Assembly: GCA_036389485.1 (NCBI GenBank) | Contig: DASVPR010000039.1 | Location: 62,001-126,000 of the forward strand | Direction: 5' to 3' | Length of the DNA: 64,000 nt | Source: CADCVT01 sp036389485 | GTDB lineage: Bacteria; Actinomycetota; Thermoleophilia; Solirubrobacterales; Solirubrobacteraceae | In this document: in pieces, positions 45,632 to 55,062 of the stretch | Position numbering within the stretch: the first letter of the stretch is position 1 | How the letters are laid out: each line of letters opens with the position of its first letter | Notes under the pieces: generated by a model | Told to the model about the DNA's origin: nothing | The model's input: only the letters and a program-made list of their open reading frames with translations | Databases searched by the model: none | Position numbers and translations under genes: made by a program

Positions 45632-47029
45632 TCAGCTCCGCGGGCGGATGTTCTGCCCGGTGTGGAACACGTTGTCCGGGTCCCACTTCGTCTTGACGTC
45701 GACGAGCCGCTCGTAGTTCGCGCCGTAGGTGGCGCGCAGGGCCGCGTCGCCCTCCTCGTGCCGGCCGGGGAAGTTGAAGTACGTCCTGCCGCCGGACACG
45801 GGCTCGAGCGCGTCCCAGAACTCGCGCGTCCACGCGATGTTCGCGTCGTCGTCGGCCTCGTCCTCCCAGCTCGAGTCGATGCTGAGCATGAACTGGGCGC
45901 GGCGGTCGCCGAACGCGGTCGCTCCCGCGGGCACGCGGCCGAGCGCCCCGCCGAGATGGCGCATGAAGGTGAGCGTGCCGGGCGACGGCGCCGCGACCGC
46001 GCGCTCGACGATCGCGTCGACGACCTCGTCGCCCAGGTCGTCGAGGTACAGCGCCTTCCAGTAGCGCCGCACGCCGTCGGGGAACTTCGGGTCGAGCATC
46101 GTCTGCACGCCGGTGAACGGCAGCGCGGCGGTCGCGTCGAACAGCGGCGTCCCCAGCGCGCGGTACGGCTGCAGCGCCGCGAGGCCCTCCTCGACCGGCC
46201 CGGCGTACATCCCGAAGACGCCCACGTACAGGACGCCGTGCAGCTCGGCCGGCAGCTCCGGGTCGGCGGGGATGCGCTCGATGCCGAAGTCGATCGTGAG
46301 CTCGTCGGGGGCGCCGGCGACGAGGTCGCGGTACGCGCGGAACACCTCGGCCGCCTGCTCGATCGGGTACGGGACGTACAGGAAGGCGACCTCCGGCCCC
46401 AGCTCGTGCAGGCGGAACTCGAACGACGTGACGACGCCGAAGTTCCCGCCGCCGCCGCGCAGGGCCCACAGCAGGTCCGCGTTCTCGGTCGCGCTCGCGC
46501 GGACGACGCGGCCGTCGGCGGTCACGACCTCCGCGCCGACGAGGTTGTCGATCGTCATGCCGTGCTTGCGCCGGTGCCAGCTCACGCCGCCGTTCAGCGT
46601 CAGGCCCGCGACCCCAGTCTGGGAGACCACGCCGCCGGGCACGACGAGCCCGTGCCGCTGCGTCGCCGGGTCGACGTCGGCCCACGTCGCGCCGCCCTGG
46701 ACCCAGACGCGCCCAGCCTCGGCGTCGACGTGCACCGCGCGCATCTTCGACAGGTCGATCACGAGCGCGTCGTCCTCGACCGCGCCGCCGGCGACGTTGT
46801 GCCCGCCGCCGCGGACGGTGAGCGGGATGTCCTGCTCGCGCGCGAAGCGGACGGCCGCGACGACGTCGGCGGTGCCGCGGGCGCGCGCGATCAGCGCCGG
46901 GCGGCGGTCGATCATGCCGTTCCAGATGCTGCGCGCCTGGTCGTACGAGGCGTCGCCCGGCGCGATGACCTCGCCGTCGATGCGGGAGGCGAGGTCCTCG
47001 GCCCGGGTGCGAATGCTTGACGGTTCCAT
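45632..47029 (-). CDS. FAD-binding oxidoreductase of the berberine-bridge type
   Basis: A 465-residue PCMH-fold flavoenzyme. The FAD site includes VRGGGHNVAGGAV, where the His is the usual covalent attachment point, and GVAGLTLNGGVSWHRRKHGM. A BBE domain ends the protein (YGANYERLVDVKTKWDPDNV, followed by FHTGQNIRP). The second covalent-link Cys of bicovalent enzymes is not evident. Members oxidise sugars, alcohols or alkaloid-type substrates and reduce oxygen. No signal peptide. Substrate unknown. Confidence 0.92.
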   Translation of the reverse strand: MEPSSIRTRAEDLASRIDGEVIAPGDASYDQARSIWNGMIDRRPALIARARGTADVVAAVRFAREQDIPLTVRGGGHNVAGGAVEDDALVIDLSKMRAVHVDAEAGRVWVQGGATWADVDPATQRHGLVVPGGVVSQTGVAGLTLNGGVSWHRRKHGMTIDNLVGAEVVTADGRVVRASATENADLLWALRGGGGNFGVVTSFEFRLHELGPEVAFLYVPYPIEQAAEVFRAYRDLVAGAPDELTIDFGIERIPADPELPAELHGVLYVGVFGMYAGPVEEGLAALQPYRALGTPLFDATAALPFTGVQTMLDPKFPDGVRRYWKALYLDDLGDEVVDAIVERAVAAPSPGTLTFMRHLGGALGRVPAGATAFGDRRAQFMLSIDSSWEDEADDDANIAWTREFWDALEPVSGGRTYFNFPGRHEEGDAALRATYGANYERLVDVKTKWDPDNVFHTGQNIRPRS

Positions 47030-47082
47030 GGCGGGTATTCGACCGGCGCCCCGCCTGCGCGACTTCGCCCGGACCGGCCATC

Positions 47083-47099
47083 CCCGGCCAGTGGCCGGG
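47083..47099 (-). terminator. Short hairpin after the acylase gene
   Basis: CCCGGCC/GGCCGGG stem of 7 bp with an AGT loop, 9 bases beyond the stop of the penicillin-acylase-family gene and before the flavoenzyme start. It could end or attenuate transcription between the two. Confidence 0.4.
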
Positions 47100-47107
47100 A
47101 GCGGCCA

Positions 47108-49690
47108 TCACGGAATCTCCACCACCTGCTGGAAGGTGGGCCGGTTCTGCCAGGGGATGAGCGGCTGCGTGATGCCGCCGAGCGGCCGGTGCCAGATCGC
47201 GTCGAAGCACTCGACGCGCACGTCGTCCCCGCAGACCGGGTCGCCCGCGTAGAGCTGCTCGTCCGTCGTGGCGGCGGCCTCGCGCAGCGACGTCTCCAGA
47301 GCGGCGGCGCACCGGCGCCGGTTCCCTCCGCCGCAGAGCGCCCTCCTCGGCCATCCCTTCACCCTCTGCTTCAGGACCCGCCGCAGGTCCTTCTGGACGA
47401 ACCCGTACCAGCCGTACTGCCACGCCGACCCGACGTGGTCGCCGTGGTTGTTCGGGTGGTTGTCGAGCTCGTTGACCTTCGCGATCGCGTCGATCAGCTC
47501 GTCGCCCAGCGCGGGCTCGAACTGCGCGCGCACGAGCTTCGGCCACCAGGCGTCCATGAGGCGGATCGCGTCGCGGTGCTCGTACGCGCCGTCGCCGTCG
47601 GTGTCGATGCGGTGCGCGCCCTCGCGGTGCCACGCGGCGAGCTTGCTCGTCAGGTCGGGCGCGCGGCCGCCGAGCACGCGCAGCGCCCAGGGCAGGACGG
47701 CGTCGCCGCGGAGGTCGACCGTCGCGGCGCCGGTCATCGCCTCGGCCAGCTCGGGCAGGGTCGTCTTGCGCTCGCCCCTGGTCAGCGCGCGGATCCGGCC
47801 GGCGAGCAGCTGCTGCCGGGTCACGGGGCCGAAGCTCCAGTTGTTGTCCGCCGCGCCGTAGCCGTGTGCCTGCTTGCCGTTCCAGTCCGCGATCCACGGC
47901 TGGTCGAGCGCGTTGGGGTGCTGCTCGGGGGGCGTGCTCGTCTCCGTCAGCGCGACGCCGTCGGCGCGCGGCCAGGCGAAGCGCGCGGCCATCGGCAGGC
48001 TCGGGTCCGTCCGCTTCGCGCGCAGCGGGTTCGCGCCCGCGTTCTGGTAGGCGATGTGCTCGCGGTCCGCGTAGAACCAGTTGAACGTGAACGGCACCAG
48101 CGCCGCCGCGCGCTGGAAGTCCTGCGGCGAGCGGATCTGGTCCGGGTCGTTGAACCGGCTGAACGCGACGCCGGAGTCGGCCTCGTGGCCGTAGGTGCTG
48201 CGCAGGCTGGTGAGCAGCACGGGCCGGCCCTTGTACGTCGCGCGGGCGCGCACGAGCCCGAGCTTCGTCCGTTCCGCGGTGAGGGTCTCGCTCCCTTCCG
48301 GCGTCGGGTCCGCGGCGTTCGGCTGCCACTCGTTCGTCCGCTGCAGGACCTCGATCGGCTCGCACTGCCCCTGGTAGCGGTAGTGCGTGTCGTCGCAGAG
48401 CGGGACGGCGAACGTGTCGACGAGGTCCTGCGCCGACGTGGTGGCGCTCCACGCGTAACTGCGGCCGTGGCCGATCTGGACGTAGAGGTTCACGCCCGGG
48501 AACGCGATGCCGCGCGCCTCGATCCCGGGCGCCTTGATGCTCTGCTCCATGAGGACCTGCGGCGAGAAGTACGCGGTCTGCGGGCCGAAGACCGCCAGCG
48601 GGCGGCCGCTCTGCGACTCGGCGGCGGAGACGAGCAGCGCGTTGGACATCGCCCGCCTTCGCGGCGCTCCGAGCAGGCCCGCCGCCGGCCCTCCCCCGCG
48701 CGCCTCCGCGGTCGCGCGGCTCGTGGCGCCGGGCGCGTTCGCCTTCTCGACCAGCTCCGTCGGCTTCACGCTCCCGGCGTCCGGCAGCACGACGCCACGG
48801 GCACGCTTCGGCCGCAGCGCGTACGGGAACCGCCTGCCTCTGACCGTGGTCACCGCCTCGCGGTCGTCGACGGAGCGGAACGCGCGCCAGATCGCCGTCC
48901 CCCGCTTGCGGCCGAACCGCGCCCGCGCCTCCTGCAGCGCGGCCGCCGCCTCGACCTCCTTCCCCCCGCCGACGCCGAAGATCGCTCCGATGACCGCCGC
49001 GGTCGCGACGACGTCCTCGGCCTTCCAGTCGTCCGGCCCCTCCGGCCTGCCGATCGCGGCGTACTCGCCGGGGAGCTTCAGCGGGTTGATGCGCGCCTCG
49101 GCGATGTAGGCGTTGATGCCGCGCAGGTAGTTGCGCAGGTCCTCGCGCACCTTGTCCGACTCGGCCTCGAAGCCGGGCGGCCGTATCTCGGTCTGCCGCT
49201 CGAGGTCCTCCTCGGTGTACGACGCGACGCTCCACATCAGGGCGTCGAACGCGCGGTTCGCGGGCGCGCCGCCGGCGAAGCTCGACAGCTGCGCGCGCCC
49301 GAGGTGGCGGAAGATGTCCATGAAGAAGAGGCGGTCCTCGGCGGTGGCGTAGCCGAGGTCGTACATCGCCTGCTCGCGGCTGTCGGAGACGATGTGCGGC
49401 ACGCCGTACTCGTCCCGCCCCGGCTCCGTGCCGATCGGCGCCGCCTTGAAGTGCTGGTCGAGCGTCTGCGGCGTGAACGGCCGGGGCGCCTCGATCAGGT
49501 CGGCATAGAGGCCCAGCTGGTCGTCGTTGTGCGCGGGCCGCGCGCCGGTCGCGAGGAACGCCGCCAGCTCGGGCCCGTTCGCCCGGCCGTTCGCGCCGGG
49601 CGGGAGGATGTTGCGGACGCCGTCCGCGGCGTGGGCCGCCGGAGCCACCGCCAGCGCGCACACCACGCCCACCAGGACCCTCCACCCCAC
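47108..49690 (-). CDS. Penicillin-acylase-family Ntn amidohydrolase
   Basis: An exported Ntn-hydrolase precursor of about 860 residues with a signal peptide (RVLVGVVCALAVAPAAHA). The alpha region has YGVPHIVSDSREQAMYDLGY; the linker ends at RRRAMSNALLVS, where cleavage before Ser would expose the catalytic N-terminal Ser of the beta chain; YAWSATTSAQDLVD and NNHGDHVGSAW follow. The family includes penicillin acylases and acyl-homoserine lactone acylases, so quorum quenching is one possible role. The GTG nearest the signal peptide is used; an upstream GTG at 49723 would overlap the divergent hrpA start. Confidence 0.9.
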   Translation of the reverse strand: MGWRVLVGVVCALAVAPAAHAADGVRNILPPGANGRANGPELAAFLATGARPAHNDDQLGLYADLIEAPRPFTPQTLDQHFKAAPIGTEPGRDEYGVPHIVSDSREQAMYDLGYATAEDRLFFMDIFRHLGRAQLSSFAGGAPANRAFDALMWSVASYTEEDLERQTEIRPPGFEAESDKVREDLRNYLRGINAYIAEARINPLKLPGEYAAIGRPEGPDDWKAEDVVATAAVIGAIFGVGGGKEVEAAAALQEARARFGRKRGTAIWRAFRSVDDREAVTTVRGRRFPYALRPKRARGVVLPDAGSVKPTELVEKANAPGATSRATAEARGGGPAAGLLGAPRRRAMSNALLVSAAESQSGRPLAVFGPQTAYFSPQVLMEQSIKAPGIEARGIAFPGVNLYVQIGHGRSYAWSATTSAQDLVDTFAVPLCDDTHYRYQGQCEPIEVLQRTNEWQPNAADPTPEGSETLTAERTKLGLVRARATYKGRPVLLTSLRSTYGHEADSGVAFSRFNDPDQIRSPQDFQRAAALVPFTFNWFYADREHIAYQNAGANPLRAKRTDPSLPMAARFAWPRADGVALTETSTPPEQHPNALDQPWIADWNGKQAHGYGAADNNWSFGPVTRQQLLAGRIRALTRGERKTTLPELAEAMTGAATVDLRGDAVLPWALRVLGGRAPDLTSKLAAWHREGAHRIDTDGDGAYEHRDAIRLMDAWWPKLVRAQFEPALGDELIDAIAKVNELDNHPNNHGDHVGSAWQYGWYGFVQKDLRRVLKQRVKGWPRRALCGGGNRRRCAAALETSLREAAATTDEQLYAGDPVCGDDVRVECFDAIWHRPLGGITQPLIPWQNRPTFQQVVEIP

Positions 49691-49712
49691 GGGTGCGATC
49701 GTACTTGTCGGC

Positions 49713-52700
49713 GTGCGGATCACCTACCCCTCCGACCTCCCCGTCAGCGCGCGGCGCGACGACCTCCTCGCCGCGATCCGCGCCAACCAAGTGGTCGTCG
49801 TCGCGGGCGAGACCGGCTCCGGCAAGACGACCCAGCTGCCGAAGCTGTGCCTCGAGCTGGGGCGCGAGTCGATCGCGCACACGCAGCCGCGGCGGATCGC
49901 GGCGCGGACGGTGGCGGCGCGCATCGCCGACGAGCTCGGCGTGCCGCTCGGCGGGGTCGTGGGCTACGCGGTCCGGTTCGACGACCGCTCGTCGCGCGAC
50001 TCGCGCCTGCGGGTGCTGACCGACGGCCTGCTGCTCGCCGAGATCCAGCACGACCGGCTGCTGCGGCGCTACGACACGATCATCGTCGACGAGGCGCACG
50101 AGCGGTCGCTGAACGTCGACTTCCTGCTCGGGTGGCTGAAGTCGATCCTGCCGCGGCGGCCGGAGCTGAAGGTGATCGTCACGTCGGCGACGATCGACCC
50201 GGAGCGGTTCGCGGCGCACTTCGAAGCGCCGGTCGTCGAGGTCAGCGGCCGGACGTACCCGATCGAGGTCCGGTACCAGCCGTCGGACCTCGACCCGCCG
50301 GACGCGATCGCCGGCGCGCTGGCCGGCCTCCAGCCGCTCGAGGGCGACGTGCTCGTCTTCCTCTCCGGCGAGCGGGAGATCCGCGACACGGCGGACCTGC
50401 TGCACGGGCGGTTCCCGGACGTCGAGGTGCTCCCGCTGTACGCGCGCCTCTCCGCGGGAGAGCAGGCGCGGGTGTTCCGGCGCGGCTCGAAGCCGCGCGT
50501 CGTCCTCGCCACGAACGTCGCCGAGACGTCGTTGACCGTGCCCGGGATCCGCTACGTCATCGACACCGGCACGGCGCGGATCAGCCGCTACAGCGCGCGG
50601 CTGAAGGTGCAACGGCTGCCGATCGAGCCGATCTCGCGAGCGTCGGCGGACCAGCGCAAGGGCCGCTGCGGCCGTCTCGGCCCGGGGATCTGCGTCCGGC
50701 TGTACTCCGAGGAGGACTTCCTCGAACGGCCCGAGTTCACGGATCCCGAGATCCTGCGGACGTCGCTCGCCGCCGTGATCCTGCAGATGGCGAGCGCGCG
50801 GCTCGGGGACATCGAGAGCTTCCCGTTCCTCGACCCGCCGGACCGGCGGCAGGTCCGCGACGGGCTCAACCTGCTGCGCGAGCTCGGCGCCCTCACTCGT
50901 CGTCGCCGCCTCACCTCCACGGGGCGGAAGCTCGCCTCCCTCCCCGTCGACCCGCGGCTCGCGCGGATGGTCGTCGAGGCCGCGGAGCGCGGGTGCGTCG
51001 ACGAGGTCGTCGTCATCGCGGCGGCGCTTTCGATCGCCGACCCGCGCGAGCGGCCGTCGGATCAGCAGGGCGCCGCGGACCAGGCGCACGCGCGGTTCGC
51101 CGACGAGCGGTCCGACTTCCTCGCGCTGCTGAACCTCTGGCGGTACCTGCGCGAGCAGCAGCACGCGCTCTCCGGCAACCAGTTCCGCAAGCGGTGCAAG
51201 GCGGAGTTCCTGCACTACGTGCGCGTGCGCGAGTGGCAGGACCTCGTGCGCGAGCTGCGCTCCGCCGCGCGCGGGTCGGGCATCCGGATCAACTCCGTTC
51301 CCGCCGAGCCGGACGACGTGCACCGGGCGGTGCTCGCCGGCCTGCTCTCGCACGTCGGGCTTCGCGAGGGGCGGTCGGAGTACGTCGGCGCTCGGGACTC
51401 GCGGTTCGTGCTGTGGCCGGGGTCGGCCGTGAAGCCGCCGCCGTGGATCATGGTGGCGGAGCTGGTCGAGACCTCGCGGCTCTTCGGGCGCGTCGCCGCG
51501 CGGGTGGATCCGCGGTGGATCGAGCCGCTCGCGAAGCACCTCGTGCGGCGTTCGTACTCCGAGCCGCGCTGGGACCGTGCGCGCGCCTCGGTCGTCGCGA
51601 CGGAGCGCGTCACGTTGTACGGGTTGCCGATCGTCGAGGGGCGGACCGTCGCCTACGGCCGCATCGATCCGGCGGTCTCGCGGGAGCTCTTCATCCGGCG
51701 CGCGCTCGTCGAGGGCGACTGGGACACGCGCCACGCGTTCGTCGCGCGCAACGCGGAGCTGCGCGCGCGGCTCGAGGCGCTGGAGGAGCGGGCGCGGCGG
51801 CGCGACCTGCTCGTCGAGGACGCGGTCCTCTTCGACTTCTTCGACTCGCGGATCCCGGCCGACGTGGTCTCGGGCGGCCACTTCGACCGCTGGTTCCGCG
51901 ACCAGCCCGGCGACCTCCTCGACTTCACCGAGGACCTCCTCACGCGCAGCTCCGCGGACCTCTCCGGCCGGCCGGACGCATGGAGGCAGGGCGACCTCGT
52001 GCTGCGGCTGTCTTACCGCTTCGAGCCGGGAAGCGAGCGCGACGGCGTGACGGTGCACATTCCCCTGCGCGCGCTCGCGGCGGTGCGGGACGAGGGCTTC
52101 GACTGGCTCGTGCCGGCGCTGCGTGAGGAGCTGGTGGTCGCCTTGATCCGGTCGCTGCCCAAGGAGCTGCGCCGCCAGTTCGTGCCCGCGCCCGAGGTGG
52201 CCGCGCAGGTCGTCGGGCTGCTGCGCCCGCGGCGCGGGCGGTTCGTCGAGGCGGTGGCGGCGGCGTTGTCCTCGCTGCGCCCGGTCCGCGTGCCCCCGGA
52301 GGCGTTCGACCTGTCGAAGCTCCCGCCCCATCTGCGCATCCGGTTCCGGGTCGAGGACGAGCGCGGCGCCCTGCTCGGCGAAGCGGACTCCCTCGCCGCG
52401 CTCCGCGAGCGTCTCCGGCCGCGGCTGCGGGCCGATCTCGCCGCCGCGGCCCGGCCGTTGGAGCGCTCCGGCCTGACGTCGTGGGACGGGATCGGGACGT
52501 TGCCGCGCGCGGTCGCGCTCCCGGGCACCGGCAACGCCGTCCGCGCGTACCCGGCGCTCGTCGACGAGGGCGAGACGGTCGGCGTCCGCGTCCTCGAGAC
52601 CCCCGATGCGCAGCGCGCGGCGATGCGCGCGGGCACGCGTCGGCTGTTGCTGCTCACCGTCCCGCTTCCGAATCCCCGCCCGCCGCTGCAGTTCGCCACC

Positions 52701-53270
52701 GCGCCGCAGGGCGCCGCGGCCACGTTGCGCGACTGCGTCGCCGCCGCGGTCGACTCGCTCGTCGCGGAGCCCGCCTGGGACGAGGAGTCCTTCGAGCGGT
52801 TGCGCGTGCACGTCGCCGCGGAGCTCCACGATCGCACCTACGAGGTCGTCGCGCGGGTCGCGTCGATCCTCGACGCCGAGCGCTCGGTCTCGCGCCGGCT
52901 CGAATCGCTCACCGCGCCCGCTCTGCGGCCGGTCGTCGACGACGTCGCCGAGCAGCTGCGGCGCCTCCTGCGGCCCGGCTTCGTGGTGTCGACGGGCGTT
53001 GGCCGGCTCCCCGACCTCGAGCGCTTCCTCCACGCGGCCGCCCGGCGCCTCGACCGAGCCCCGTCCGCCCTCGCCGCCGACCTCGACAAGATGCGGACGA
53101 TCCACGAGCTCGAGGCGCTCGCCGGCCCCGATCCTTCCCCCTCCATCGCCTTCCAGCTGCAGGAGCTCCGCGTGATGCAGTTCGCCGAGGGCCTCGCGAA
53201 GCGGGGGGTCGTGAGCGTGAAGAAGCTGCGCCGTCAGCTCGAGCCGGGCGTGACCAGCCCGCGCTCGTAG
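49713..53270 (+). CDS. hrpA: DEAH-box RNA helicase HrpA
   Basis: An 1185-residue SF2 helicase. Walker A is GETGSGKTTQ (about residue 32), the DEAH motif is DEAHERS (about 127), then TSATIDPERF, ATNVAETSLTVPGI and the arginine-finger region QRKGRCGRLGPG. The C-terminus has HA2/OB regions and a DUF3418 domain typical of HrpA. The GTG start has no ribosome site and lies 22 bases from the divergent acylase start, so translation may be leaderless. Its last 37 bases overlap the converging response-regulator gene. It probably helps ribosome rescue or mRNA processing, as HrpA does elsewhere. Confidence 0.95.
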   Translation: MRITYPSDLPVSARRDDLLAAIRANQVVVVAGETGSGKTTQLPKLCLELGRESIAHTQPRRIAARTVAARIADELGVPLGGVVGYAVRFDDRSSRDSRLRVLTDGLLLAEIQHDRLLRRYDTIIVDEAHERSLNVDFLLGWLKSILPRRPELKVIVTSATIDPERFAAHFEAPVVEVSGRTYPIEVRYQPSDLDPPDAIAGALAGLQPLEGDVLVFLSGEREIRDTADLLHGRFPDVEVLPLYARLSAGEQARVFRRGSKPRVVLATNVAETSLTVPGIRYVIDTGTARISRYSARLKVQRLPIEPISRASADQRKGRCGRLGPGICVRLYSEEDFLERPEFTDPEILRTSLAAVILQMASARLGDIESFPFLDPPDRRQVRDGLNLLRELGALTRRRRLTSTGRKLASLPVDPRLARMVVEAAERGCVDEVVVIAAALSIADPRERPSDQQGAADQAHARFADERSDFLALLNLWRYLREQQHALSGNQFRKRCKAEFLHYVRVREWQDLVRELRSAARGSGIRINSVPAEPDDVHRAVLAGLLSHVGLREGRSEYVGARDSRFVLWPGSAVKPPPWIMVAELVETSRLFGRVAARVDPRWIEPLAKHLVRRSYSEPRWDRARASVVATERVTLYGLPIVEGRTVAYGRIDPAVSRELFIRRALVEGDWDTRHAFVARNAELRARLEALEERARRRDLLVEDAVLFDFFDSRIPADVVSGGHFDRWFRDQPGDLLDFTEDLLTRSSADLSGRPDAWRQGDLVLRLSYRFEPGSERDGVTVHIPLRALAAVRDEGFDWLVPALREELVVALIRSLPKELRRQFVPAPEVAAQVVGLLRPRRGRFVEAVAAALSSLRPVRVPPEAFDLSKLPPHLRIRFRVEDERGALLGEADSLAALRERLRPRLRADLAAAARPLERSGLTSWDGIGTLPRAVALPGTGNAVRAYPALVDEGETVGVRVLETPDAQRAAMRAGTRRLLLLTVPLPNPRPPLQFATAPQGAAATLRDCVAAAVDSLVAEPAWDEESFERLRVHVAAELHDRTYEVVARVASILDAERSVSRRLESLTAPALRPVVDDVAEQLRRLLRPGFVVSTGVGRLPDLERFLHAAARRLDRAPSALAADLDKMRTIHELEALAGPDPSPSIAFQLQELRVMQFAEGLAKRGVVSVKKLRRQLEPGVTSPRS

Positions 53271-53875
53271 GCGAGCACGACGAGCTGCGTCCGATCCCGC
53301 AGTCTCAATTTCCTCAAGATGCTCGTGAGGTGCGTCTTCACCGTCGCCTCGCTAAGGAAGAGCTGCTCGCCGATCTCGCTGTTGCTCAGTCCCTTCGCCA
53401 CCAGCAGCACGACTTCTTTCTCGCGCGCGGTCAGCTCGTCGAGCGCCTGCTGCTCGCGCGGCGCGGGCCTTGCCACGTACGACTCCACTAGCCGCCGCGT
53501 GACCTCCGGCGCGAAGAGCTGGTCGCCCGCGGCGACGGTGCGGACGGCGTCGGCGAGCTTGTCCGGGGGCGTGTCCTTGAGGACGAACCCCGCCGCGCCC
53601 GCTTTCAGCGCGCCGTAGACGTACTCGTCGAGGTCGAACGTCGTGAGGATGAGCACGCTCGGCCCGTCGATCCGCTTCGTCGCCTCGATGCCGTCGAGGC
53701 GCGGCATGCGGATGTCCATGACGACGACGTCCGGTTGCAGCTCGGCCGCGCGCTCCACCGCGACGTCCCCGTCGTCCGCCTCGCCGACGACCTCGATGTC
53801 GTCCTGGGCGTCGAGGATCGCGGCGAGGCCGCTGCGCACCAACGCCTGGTCGTCGACGACGAGGACTTTGATCAC
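53234..53875 (-). CDS. NarL/LuxR-family response regulator
   Basis: A 213-residue regulator. The receiver domain has the acidic pair in VVDDQ, the phospho-Asp in VVVMDIRMPR, and FVLKDT with the conserved Lys. The C-terminal LuxR domain reads LTAREKEVVLLVAKGLSNSE and SEATVKTHLTSILRKL. It is coupled to the histidine kinase by a GTGA overlap. Three inverted repeats upstream of the kinase gene are candidate binding sites. Confidence 0.94.
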   Translation of the reverse strand: MIKVLVVDDQALVRSGLAAILDAQDDIEVVGEADDGDVAVERAAELQPDVVVMDIRMPRLDGIEATKRIDGPSVLILTTFDLDEYVYGALKAGAAGFVLKDTPPDKLADAVRTVAAGDQLFAPEVTRRLVESYVARPAPREQQALDELTAREKEVVLLVAKGLSNSEIGEQLFLSEATVKTHLTSILRKLRLRDRTQLVVLAYERGLVTPGSS

Positions 53876-54963
53876 AGCGGCAACCGCGCCTTCACTCTGA
53901 AGACCTCCCCCTCCCGGCCTGCCTCGACGCTGCCCCCGAACACCCTCACCCGTTCGCGCATGCCCGCGAGCCCGTGGCCGCCGCCTTCGCCGTTGGTCCC
54001 GCCCGCCGGATTCGTCACCTCCAGCAGCACCGCTTCCCCCGCCCACTTCACCTGCACCTTCGCGCGCCTCTCGGCCCCGTGCTTCCGAGCGTTCGTCAGG
54101 GCCTCCTGGACGATCCGGTACGCGGCGAGGTCGACCCCGGGCGCGACCTCCGGCCGCTCGCCCACCGTCTGCACCTCCACGTCCAGGCCGGACTGCTCGA
54201 CGAGGTGGTCGAGCATCGCGAGGCCCGGCTGCGGCGCGTACGTCGCGTCGTCCTCCTTCAGGACGCCCATCAGGCGGCGCATCTCGGTGAGCGCCTCGTG
54301 GGCGGTGTCGCGGACGGCCTTCAGGTGGCGCTCCGCCTTCTCGGGATCTCGTCGCAGCAGCTGCTCCGCGGCGCCGGCCTGGAGGGAGATGACAGAGACC
54401 GAGTGGCCGATGATGTCGTGCAGCTCGCGGGCGATCCGCGCGCGCTCCTCGAGGACCGCCTTTGCGGACTCGGTCGTCGCGCGGCGCCGGACGAAGAGCC
54501 CGGCGCCCCAGGCGGCGGCGAGGAAGAAGCCGAGTATCGCGCCGTCGCTCGGTTCGGCGGTGCCCTCGTAGTAGGTCAGGGAGACGGCGGTCGCCATCGC
54601 GGCGAGCAGCGCGACGCCTGCTATCACCGCGTGCTCGATCCGCCTCGCGTGCACCGCGGCGCTGAACGCCGCGACGAGGATCGCCGGCAGCGGCATCGCG
54701 CCCTCCTCCTGCGGGCCGCCGTCCGCCACGAGGACGCGCGCGAGCACGACGGCCGCGACTGTCAGCGCTGTTCCGACCGGGAACTGCCTGCGCGCGACGA
54801 GCGGGACGGTGAAGCCGAGGGCCCACGCGGTCCTCTCTCCCGCGCCGCCGTCGCCTGCGAGCAGGACCGCTTCGAGCACGGCCCAGGTGACGAGGGCGCC
54901 CGCGAGCGCGAGGTCGAGGAGGCTCGGTCGCTTCATCCTGCGCGCGAGCCTAGACAGCGCCAC
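53872..54963 (-). CDS. Membrane sensor histidine kinase (HisKA_3)
   Basis: A 363-residue kinase of the DesK/NarX class. About five to six N-terminal membrane segments (about 12-150), then the dimerisation helix RARIARELHDIIGHSVSVIS with the phospho-His, and a HATPase with VTNPAGGTNGEGGGHGLAGM. No extracytoplasmic sensor domain is evident, so the membrane part probably senses. The GTG start used here gives a longer N-terminus; an ATG 27 bases later is equally possible. Divergent from a small membrane protein that may be its target gene. Confidence 0.92.
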   Translation of the reverse strand: MALSRLARRMKRPSLLDLALAGALVTWAVLEAVLLAGDGGAGERTAWALGFTVPLVARRQFPVGTALTVAAVVLARVLVADGGPQEEGAMPLPAILVAAFSAAVHARRIEHAVIAGVALLAAMATAVSLTYYEGTAEPSDGAILGFFLAAAWGAGLFVRRRATTESAKAVLEERARIARELHDIIGHSVSVISLQAGAAEQLLRRDPEKAERHLKAVRDTAHEALTEMRRLMGVLKEDDATYAPQPGLAMLDHLVEQSGLDVEVQTVGERPEVAPGVDLAAYRIVQEALTNARKHGAERRAKVQVKWAGEAVLLEVTNPAGGTNGEGGGHGLAGMRERVRVFGGSVEAGREGEVFRVKARLPL

Positions 54964-54964
54964 C

Positions 54965-55038
54965 TACGACCTGAGTCGTAATCGCGGTCCGGACTTGCCG
55001 CCGATGACGAATCGTCAGCCTGGCCGACGACGTGTCGT
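54965..55038. promoter_or_regulatory. Three inverted repeats between kinase and membrane-protein genes
   Basis: TACGAC-ctga-GTCGTA (54965-54980), TGACGA-a-TCGTCA (55005-55017) and ACGAC-gt-GTCGT (55027-55038) lie within 74 bp of a divergent promoter region. All carry the same ACGA/TCGT core. LuxR-type response regulators bind such short dyads, so the co-encoded regulator is the obvious candidate. Confidence 0.5.
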
Positions 55039-55062
55039 GCGCGCGGTCTTAGCGTGCTCGCC

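Noticed and set aside
45138..53105. A 2655-codon open frame on the minus strand
   Set aside because: It is antisense to hrpA and runs through the acylase and flavoenzyme genes in another frame. The sequence is Arg/Ala/Pro-rich without domains, a by-product of very high GC.
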